Assembly (NCBI GenBank): GCA_028565635.1 | Contig: JAOXYB010055756.1 | Span: 1-11,161 of the forward strand | Origin: Phoronis ovalis | Lineage: Eukaryota > Phoronida > Phoronidae | DNA length: 11,161 bases | Direction of reading: 5' to 3' | In this document: in pieces, positions 9,101-11,161 of the stretch | Position numbering within the stretch: position 1 is the first letter of the stretch | Layout: each line of letters begins with the position of its first letter | Made by a program: the position numbers and the translations under genes | Notes under the pieces: generated by a model | What the model saw: the letters and a program-made list of their open reading frames with translations, nothing else | What the model was told of the DNA's origin: nothing | Databases searched by the model: none

Positions 9101-10768
9101 TCGGGTGGAGCTGATAGCAAACAAAATCCACAAGAATCTCGACGCTTATCCATCCAGCGTTGCATTCAGTCCTTGGTGCATGCATGTCAGTGTCGGGATG
9201 CAAACTGTCGCCTACCCAGCTGTCAGAAGATGAAACGTGTGGTTGCTCATACAAAGAGTTGTAAGAGAAAAACAAATGGTGGCTGTCCAATATGTAAACA
9301 ATTGATTGCTCTTTGTTGTTACCATGCAAAACACTGTCAGGAGATGAAGTGCCCTGTGCCCTTCTGTCAGAACATCAAACAGAAACTGCGTCAACAGCAG
9401 TTGCAACAGAGAATGCATCAGTCTCAGCTGTTACGTCGCCGTATGGCAGTTATGAACCGTGGTGCAGCTGCGCCGGCTGCATCGATGACCCCATCACCTG
9501 TACCTAGTCAGATGATGAATAAACCGCAGCAGTCTACCTTGATTGCATCTCAGTCTGGAAAATCAGGAGGTGGAGGTCCACCAATGGCAGCTCTTCAGGC
9601 TGCACGACAAGCTCAACAAATGGCTCAACGACAAGCAGTTGTGAATACTCCAAGAACTATGCCTAATCAAAATCAAATGGCACCTCCCCAACAGCAGCAA
9701 CCACCCCCTCCCCAACAACAACAACAACAGCAGCAGCAACAGAGAATGCCGGCTCCAGTGATGTCAGGTATGTCAAATCAGCAAACTAGAATGCAGCTGC
9801 CCTCACTAGAGAGATGGCAACAATATCAGCAACAGCAACCACCACAGGGACAACCACAGCCTCAACAGAGGCCTGGCATGGTGCCTATTCAAAATCAGAT
9901 GGGTCAGACACAGGCAGGACCTGGTATGAACCCTCCACAGCAGAGACCAAATCAACAAGCCGCGCTACAGCAGTTGTTGCAGACGCTGAAGCTGCCTACC
10001 TCACCCCAACAACAACAGCAGCTGCTAAACATCCTCAAGTCTAATCCACAGCTTATGGCTGCATTTATCAAACAGAGAACGCAGCATCAGCAACAGGCCC
10101 AGGGAAATGCTCAGCAGATGAATCCGCAGCAAATGAATCCACAACAGATGAATCCCCAGCAAATGAATCCTGCACAACAGCAGGCATGGTTACGCCAACA
10201 ACAGCAGCAACAGCAGCAACAACGTATGCAGCATCAGCAACAGTCTCAGCAGCAGTTTCAGCAGCCCCAGGCTCCGCCATACCCCCAGCAACAGCAGCAA
10301 AGAATGAACTTCCAACAACAACAACGCTTCCCAACTGACATGCAACAGTTTCAGCAGCAACAAATGATCCAGGTCCAGCAGCAACAAGCTCATATAAAAC
10401 AGCAGATGACTATGGGGGGTGGGAAGCCTACAAGTCCTCAAATGATGGGTAGTCAGCCTGTGCCATCTCCCCAACACATTATGCAACGTTCTCCGCCGTC
10501 ATTACCACAAACGGTTCGATCACCACAGCCAATGCCATCTCCTAGACCAGTTCAATCGCCTCATCCTGGTCATTCGCCTCATCCTCATATGGCAGATCAA
10601 AATCAAGTGACGGATCAGGCTTTGTTGGCACAATTACAAAAACAACAGCAAATGCAACAGCAGTTGCAAAATCCTGTAAACCAGGACATGGGACTTTCAC
10701 AACATGAAGGGGATGTCACGCCATTAACTCCCCAGGACCAGTTATCAAGATTTGTGGAAAATTTGTAG
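61..10768 (+). CDS. CREBBP: CBP/p300 lysine acetyltransferase and transcriptional co-activator, spliced from 20 exons, 5'-partial
   Basis: Nuclear co-activator that bridges DNA-bound factors to the transcription machinery and acetylates histones (notably H3K27 and H3K18 in known family members) from acetyl-CoA. The sequence shows the domain order unique to this family: TAZ1 (end only, residues 1-36), KIX (about 146-232), bromodomain (about 425-535), RING (about 540-601), PHD (about 602-660), HAT (about 669-1045), ZZ (about 1057-1095), TAZ2 (about 1115-1205) and NCBD (1387-1430), then a Gln/Pro/Ser tail. All 20 exons join in phase with no internal stop, and every intron is GT-AG. Human p300 is about 2,400 residues, so roughly the N-terminal third, including the start codon and nuclear-receptor motifs, lies upstream. 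The C-terminus resembles vertebrate CBP more than p300, but an invertebrate is expected to have one gene ancestral to both. The family assignment is essentially certain; exon edges in the linkers are slightly less so. Confidence 0.97.
423..584 (+). CDS. CREBBP: Exon 2: linker after TAZ1
   Basis: Encodes residues 38-90. The acceptor TTTCCAG and donor CAAA|GTAAGT keep the frame: the Ala codon is completed at the start and an Asn codon is split at the end. The segment begins [10 protein letters not shown] and includes [13 protein letters not shown], a short stretch that is also conserved after TAZ1 in vertebrate CBP/p300. It then becomes Pro/Thr-rich ([11 protein letters not shown]). It is probably mostly disordered and carries no catalytic motif. 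Confidence 0.93.
820..1045 (+). CDS. CREBBP: Exon 3: Gly/Ser-rich linker and start of KIX domain
   Basis: Encodes residues 92-165 and two bases of a split Leu codon. The first 50 residues are a Gly/Ser/Asn-rich linker. The KIX domain begins near G146 with [20 protein letters not shown], which is nearly the human sequence. L158, R159 and K165 fall where CBP has L599, R600 and K606; those residues contribute to the CREB/Myb groove and, for R600, to a CARM1 methylation site. The acceptor is ATTATAG and the donor AGCT|GTAAGT. Confidence 0.96.
1243..1360 (+). CDS. CREBBP: Exon 4: central part of KIX domain
   Basis: Encodes residues 167-205: the loop and second helix of KIX, starting [19 protein letters not shown]170, F171 and L187 correspond to CBP I611, F612 and L628, which line the MLL/Jun-binding face. 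The run [10 protein letters not shown] differs from the human protein by one residue. The acceptor is the first AG of a GCAGAG tandem; using the second would shift the frame, so 1243 is the supported start. The donor is AGG|GTAAGT. Confidence 0.96.
1361..1673 (+). other. Intron 4 (313 bp)
   Basis: GT-AG intron between the second and third KIX helices. AT-rich, with no repeat, RNA gene or conserved coding segment that I can see. The open frame running into the following exon is only upstream read-through of that exon, since the KIX match starts exactly at the TTCTTGCAG acceptor. Confidence 0.85.
1674..1821 (+). CDS. CREBBP: Exon 5: last KIX helix and charged tail
   Basis: Encodes residues 206-254. 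It opens with [20 protein letters not shown], the third KIX helix. Y209, A213 and Y217 correspond to CBP Y650, A654 and Y658, the hydrophobic groove that receives the phosphorylated CREB KID helix. All three are kept, so the phospho-CREB interface looks intact. A Lys/Arg/Gln-rich extension and a Pro-rich linker follow. The donor GTAAAT is moderate and leaves one base of a split Asn codon. Confidence 0.96.
1822..2801 (+). other. Intron 5, the longest in the window (980 bp)
   Basis: AT-rich GT-AG intron separating KIX from the following linker. It holds several homopolymer A/T runs, a 7-bp GGAAGGG/CCCTTCC inverted repeat with an 11-base loop (2657-2681), and just after it a doubled donor-like CAGTAAGTAAGTAA (about 2687-2700). 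No coding similarity is visible on either strand; a reverse-strand frame at 2084-2341 is low-complexity and resembles no protein I know. I see no tRNA, transposon end or clear microRNA hairpin. Confidence 0.8.
2802..2962 (+). CDS. CREBBP: Exon 6: Pro/Met-rich linker between KIX and bromodomain
   Basis: Encodes residues 256-308, a disordered Pro/Met/Asn/Ser-rich segment ([20 protein letters not shown] onward). It has no recognised fold. The boundaries come from frame continuity: the Asn codon split with exon 5 is restored, and the exon ends AATCAG|GTCATT in phase 0. GTCATT is the weakest donor in this window, and reading past it meets TGA at 3020-3022. Confidence 0.88.
2963..3484 (+). other. 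Intron 6 (522 bp), weak donor and long T/G-rich acceptor tract
   Basis: Starts with a poor donor (GTCATT) and ends with a long T-rich tract (about 3420-3484) that holds TTTTGTTG three times at 12-13 base spacing. Inside lies a textbook donor, AAG|GTAAGTA, at 3111-3120, preceded by a possible acceptor CTGTAG ending at 3032. Together they could define an 81-bp cryptic exon with an in-frame TGA at 3093-3095. No other feature is visible. Confidence 0.8.
3449..3481 (+). repeat. TTTTGTTG x3 in the intron 6 acceptor tract
   Basis: Three exact copies start at 3449, 3462 and 3474, the last ending three bases before the splice junction. They form the polypyrimidine tract; UGUU-rich tracts are also typical targets of CELF/Bruno-type splicing factors. 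Confidence 0.6.
3485..3574 (+). CDS. CREBBP: Exon 7: short linker exon
   Basis: Encodes residues 309-338, starting [20 protein letters not shown] and ending in a short helix-like stretch rich in Gln, Leu and Ala. It is 90 bp with phase 0 at both ends, so skipping it would keep the frame. It is supported by frame continuity with both neighbours, a strong acceptor, and a CAG|GTTTGT donor. No domain is recognised. Confidence 0.85.
3789..4047 (+). CDS. CREBBP: Exon 8: acidic/Ser linker with SUMO-type motif cluster
   Basis: Encodes residues 339-424. The first half is Ser/Thr/Pro-rich. Residues 379-400 then contain four hydrophobic-Lys-x-Glu motifs ([16 protein letters not shown]), with VKPD further on at 410-413. 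The exon ends KPRAKK, the basic lead into the bromodomain. In human p300 the equivalent position holds the CRD1 repression segment with two SUMO-acceptor lysines. The function here is inferred from that position and the motif. The acceptor is CATTGCAG and the donor AAAA|GTAGGT. Confidence 0.92.
4225..4343 (+). CDS. CREBBP: Exon 9: N-terminal part of bromodomain
   Basis: Encodes residues 426-464, starting [20 protein letters not shown]. This is helix Z of the bromodomain and the start of the ZA loop, including the LPF shelf (L450-P451-F452) typical of CBP/p300. It ends at ...LLQIP in phase 0. The region is nearly invariant relative to human CBP/p300. The donor is a strong GTAAGT. Confidence 0.97.
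4464..4634 (+). CDS. CREBBP: Exon 10: acetyl-lysine pocket of bromodomain
   Basis: Encodes residues 465-521, starting [20 protein letters not shown]. It carries the pocket: Y466 (equivalent to CBP Y1125), N509 in YNRKTSR (equivalent to N1168, which hydrogen-bonds acetyl-lysine) and R514 (equivalent to R1173). A functional histone-acetyl reader is therefore expected. The exon is 171 bp and phase 0 at both ends, so skipping it would remove the pocket without breaking the frame. Confidence 0.97.
4834..4991 (+). CDS. CREBBP: Exon 11: end of bromodomain and start of RING
   Basis: Encodes residues 522-573. [18 protein letters not shown] completes the last bromodomain helix. From CCGRKYVF the sequence enters the discontinuous RING that packs on the HAT and dampens it in known structures. 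The CC pairs (540-541, 553-554) and the GKQLCTI segment are kept. It ends in a split Arg codon with a GTGAGC donor. Confidence 0.96.
5150..5230 (+). CDS. CREBBP: Exon 12: RING segment
   Basis: Encodes residues 575-600. It contains the CEKC pair (578-581) expected as zinc ligands of the RING/PHD module, then an acidic stretch [10 protein letters not shown]. Human proteins have His two residues before this pair where this one has Val576. At 81 bp it is the smallest exon here. The acceptor is TTGTTTTAG and the donor CTAT|GTAAGT. Confidence 0.94.
5495..5697 (+). CDS. CREBBP: Exon 13: PHD finger and start of HAT region
   Basis: Encodes residues 602-668. PHD ligands are visible: C624/C627, H632/C635 and C649/C652, with HQICVLH and the aromatic [11 protein letters not shown] segment. 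An extra Cys (C631) sits where human CBP/p300 have Met. The exon runs into [10 protein letters not shown], the lead into the HAT. The donor is AAAC|GTGAGT, which splits an Arg codon; the tempting later boundary after CGT lacks a GT. Confidence 0.95.
5884..6031 (+). CDS. CREBBP: Exon 14: N-terminal part of HAT domain
   Basis: Encodes residues 670-717: [18 protein letters not shown], a Gly/Asp turn, then [17 protein letters not shown]. The last stretch is the first HAT beta strands and agrees closely with human p300, while the turn (KKDSGAGD) differs. The acceptor is ACTTTCAG and the donor GCAG|GTAGGT. Confidence 0.95.
6218..6478 (+). CDS. CREBBP: Exon 15: central HAT core with acetyl-CoA-binding loop
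   Basis: Encodes residues 719-804. It contains [15 protein letters not shown], the HVQEYGS motif, and S772-Y773-L774-D775, equivalent to p300 S1396-D1399 (loss of D1399 is known to kill activity). R786-T787 correspond to R1410-T1411, which contact acetyl-CoA. AVYHEILI follows. The numbering offset to p300 is a constant 624 here. A733 stands where p300 has T1357 in the substrate groove. The donor CAAGG|GTATGT splits a Gly codon. Confidence 0.97.
6479..7164 (+). other. Intron 15 (686 bp)
   Basis: Second-longest intron, inside the HAT core. AT-rich and unremarkable: no repeat array, mobile-element ends or RNA gene seen. Open frames read from the upstream exon and on the reverse strand (6829-7032) show no protein similarity that I recognise. 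The acceptor is CATTTTTGCAG. Confidence 0.8.
7165..7330 (+). CDS. CREBBP: Exon 16: HAT catalytic centre
   Basis: Encodes residues 806-860. W812, Y822, P834, W842 and Y843 align with p300 W1436, Y1446, P1458, W1466 and Y1467; Y1467 is the proposed general acid of the hit-and-run mechanism. The sequences [20 protein letters not shown] and [16 protein letters not shown] are essentially the human ones. M808 replaces a Thr just before the GHIW motif. All visible catalytic residues are present, so an active enzyme is expected. Confidence 0.97.
7582..7785 (+). CDS. CREBBP: Exon 17: HAT strand and acidic half of autoinhibitory loop
   Basis: Encodes residues 861-928. [20 protein letters not shown] is the conserved HAT segment; E881 equals p300 E1505 of the substrate groove. 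It then becomes acidic ([20 protein letters not shown]), the start of the regulatory loop that must be auto-acetylated for full activity in p300. The alanine run is not in the human loop as I recall it. 204 bp, phase 0 at both ends; the donor GAG|GTAACA is weak. Confidence 0.95.
7881..7903 (+). repeat. CA dinucleotide run inside a 6-bp inverted repeat (intron 17)
   Basis: TTAGCC and GGCTAA are perfect inverted copies around ACACACACACA. In RNA this would be a small hairpin presenting a CA-repeat loop. CA repeats are known hnRNP L ligands that influence nearby splice choice; such a role here is inference. Confidence 0.6.
7996..8154 (+). CDS. CREBBP: Exon 18: lysine-rich half of HAT autoinhibitory loop
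   Basis: Encodes residues 929-981. Twelve lysines lie between 934 and 958, interspersed with Gln, Gly and Asn; this is the auto-acetylated loop of the p300 family. [20 protein letters not shown] then rejoins the folded HAT. With exon 17 the loop region is about 12 residues longer than in p300 by my count. 159 bp with phase 0 ends. An in-frame alternative acceptor, CCCCAG, nine bases in would drop Gly-Pro-Gln. Confidence 0.95.
8437..8718 (+). CDS. CREBBP: Exon 19: C-terminal HAT and first half of ZZ finger
   Basis: Encodes residues 982-1075. [18 protein letters not shown] carries D1013 and D1016, equivalent to p300 D1625 and D1628 of the substrate groove. [11 protein letters not shown] follows and completes the HAT. 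The ZZ finger opens with C1058-x2-C1061 and C1071-x2-C1074. Two Trp residues of the human protein are Tyr here (Y1037, Y1069). The acceptor is TGTTTCAG and the donor GAG|GTAAGT. Confidence 0.97.
9017..10768 (+). CDS. CREBBP: Exon 20, terminal: rest of ZZ, TAZ2, Q-rich tail, NCBD, C-terminus
   Basis: Encodes residues 1076-1658 and the TAG stop. ZZ is completed by C1080/C1083 and the H1089/H1091 pair. TAZ2 shows three complete HCCC zinc sites: H1130-C1134-C1139-C1144, H1153-C1157-C1165-C1168 and H1178-C1182-C1187-C1192. In known members TAZ2 binds p53, E1A-type and many other activators. NCBD (1387-1430; LQQLL then [19 protein letters not shown]) is the SRC/ACTR and IRF-3 docking domain. Between and after these the chain is Gln/Pro/Met-rich and disordered, with CAA/CAG-mixed Gln runs, a QQMNP tandem repeat, seven Ser-Pro dipeptides (1548-1596) and the end LSRFVENL. 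The frame open upstream of 9017 is intron, because the ZZ match begins at the CTTGCAG acceptor. One large last exon covering these domains is also, as I recall, the vertebrate arrangement. Confidence 0.97.
   Translation, partial: DFDLCITCYEKDGHVHKMEKLGFDLDDGSGGADSKQNPQESRRLSIQRCIQSLVHACQCRDANCRLPSCQKMKRVVAHTKSCKRKTNGGCPICKQLIALCCYHAKHCQEMKCPVPFCQNIKQKLRQQQLQQRMHQSQLLRRRMAVMNRGAAAPAASMTPSPVPSQMMNKPQQSTLIASQSGKSGGGGPPMAALQAARQAQQMAQRQAVVNTPRTMPNQNQMAPPQQQQPPPPQQQQQQQQQQRMPAPVMSGMSNQQTRMQLPSLERWQQYQQQQPPQGQPQPQQRPGMVPIQNQMGQTQAGPGMNPPQQRPNQQAALQQLLQTLKLPTSPQQQQQLLNILKSNPQLMAAFIKQRTQHQQQAQGNAQQMNPQQMNPQQMNPQQMNPAQQQAWLRQQQQQQQQQRMQHQQQSQQQFQQPQAPPYPQQQQQRMNFQQQQRFPTDMQQFQQQQMIQVQQQQAHIKQQMTMGGGKPTSPQMMGSQPVPSPQHIMQRSPPSLPQTVRSPQPMPSPRPVQSPHPGHSPHPHMADQNQVTDQALLAQLQKQQQMQQQLQNPVNQDMGLSQHEGDVTPLTPQDQLSRFVENL
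9689..9742 (+). repeat. Polyglutamine/polyproline tract Q4-P4-Q10
   Basis: In-frame run of 4 Gln, 4 Pro and 10 Gln (residues 1300-1317). CAA and CAG codons are mixed and the ten-Gln block contains no pure CAG run longer than three, so replication slippage should be limited. It lies in the disordered linker between TAZ2 and NCBD. Confidence 0.9.
10112..10171 (+). repeat. Four tandem copies of a 15-bp unit encoding QQMNP
   Basis: Residues 1441-1460 are QQMNP repeated four times with no amino-acid change. Nucleotide differences are all synonymous: Gln codons vary and the four prolines use CCG, CCA, CCC and CCT in turn. It follows the NCBD and precedes a nine-Gln run. Confidence 0.95.
10196..10222 (+). 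repeat. Nine-glutamine run
   Basis: Nine mixed CAA/CAG codons (residues 1469-1477) directly after AWLR. This begins a Gln-rich tail with shorter Gln blocks to about 10390. It is probably disordered and promotes activation or condensate-type interactions, as inferred for Q-rich co-activator tails. Confidence 0.85.
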
Positions 10769-11161
10769 CAAAAGGTTGTGTAGATAGTATATACTTATAA
10801 AAGAGTTATTAATATATATATAAAACGAAACTCTGGTCCTTTGTAAATTGTACTATTTTCATTTTTGACGAGATGATTTTTGAAAGCTGAAGGGATAAAA
10901 TGTTTTATATTTTTTACTTTATAGAAAAATGACCGAATGGTCAAATCCCAATATTGTAAGCATGTAATTTATGCATAATAAGTGCAAAAATCCTGTTGAC
11001 GCTGTAATAATTCATATGACCTTGTACAGTATTTTGGTTGTAAATTCTCAGTCTGAATTTCCGTATATGCGTAGTTAATGTGTTTAGGTTTTAACTGTAG
11101 ACATTTAGCAGACTTTTGATTAGTGCGTGTTTATAGTACAAAGTAACATGTCCCATGTTTT
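10769..11161 (+). other. 3' untranslated region (partial)
   Basis: AT-rich sequence after the stop. It contains a short TA-dinucleotide stretch (about 10808-10822), a UGUAGAUA element at 10779-10786 that fits the loose Pumilio consensus, and a 5-bp TGACC/GGTCA hairpin with a GAAT loop at 10930-10943. No AATAAA or ATTAAA is seen, so the poly(A) site either uses a variant signal or lies beyond the window. No further gene is visible. Confidence 0.8.

Noticed and set aside
9814-10044. Shifted + strand frame rich in Thr/Ala over the NCBD region
   Set aside because: It is a frame-shifted reading of Gln codons (ACA/GCA), while the true frame encodes the conserved NCBD.
10068-10486. Two overlapping reverse-strand open frames opposite the Q-rich tail
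   Set aside because: They read the complement of CAG/CAA repeats, giving Leu-, Val- and Ala-rich strings. Open frames opposite such repeats are expected, and the + strand frame is clearly the conserved CBP tail.
1-11161. A novel defence, mobile or RNA-based system
   Set aside because: All conserved coding signal belongs to one CBP/p300 gene. Introns and the 3' UTR show no CRISPR-like array, transposase, reverse transcriptase, tRNA or rRNA sequence.

Overview
This window is eukaryotic genomic DNA from an animal. It holds the 3' two-thirds of a single gene on the + strand: the transcriptional co-activator and lysine acetyltransferase CBP/p300 (CREBBP/EP300 family). Twenty coding exons, all bounded by GT-AG introns, join in one open frame of 1,658 complete codons ending at a TAG at 10766-10768. 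Residue numbers below count from the first complete codon at position 63. The introns are short (120-980 bp) and AT-rich. The protein is nearly identical to vertebrate CBP/p300 in the KIX, bromodomain, acetyltransferase and TAZ2 regions but differs widely in the linkers and the glutamine-rich tail. That suggests a slowly evolving invertebrate with a single CBP gene (a mollusc, annelid or invertebrate deuterostome would fit), but the phylum cannot be fixed from this window.

Layout: 1-60 is the end of an intron. 61-584 encodes the C-terminal third of the TAZ1 zinc domain and a Pro/Gln linker. 820-1821 encodes the KIX domain. 2802-4047 encodes a disordered linker ending in a cluster of SUMO-type lysine motifs. 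4225-4991 encodes the bromodomain, 4834-5697 the discontinuous RING and PHD, and 5884-8718 the acetyltransferase (HAT) domain with its acidic/lysine-rich autoinhibitory loop. 8437-9400 covers the ZZ and TAZ2 zinc fingers. The last exon (9017-10768) carries TAZ2, the Q-rich tail, the nuclear coactivator binding domain (NCBD) and a Ser-Pro-rich C-terminus. 10769-11161 is 3' UTR; no AATAAA or ATTAAA is visible, so the cleavage site probably lies beyond the window. The promoter, the N-terminal third of the protein and most of TAZ1 lie upstream.

The domains act as one machine. TAZ1, KIX, TAZ2 and NCBD dock transcription factors, the bromodomain reads acetyl-lysine, the RING and PHD pack on the HAT, and the HAT acetylates histones and other proteins. 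I found no second gene, RNA gene, mobile element or unknown system. The points worth a second look are inside this gene: a four-motif SUMO cluster, islands of conserved sequence in the disordered tail, an enlarged and charge-segregated HAT loop split by an intron, a few substitutions at substrate-groove positions, and introns 6 and 17, which look set up for regulated splicing. Comparisons with human CBP/p300 were made from memory and need an alignment.
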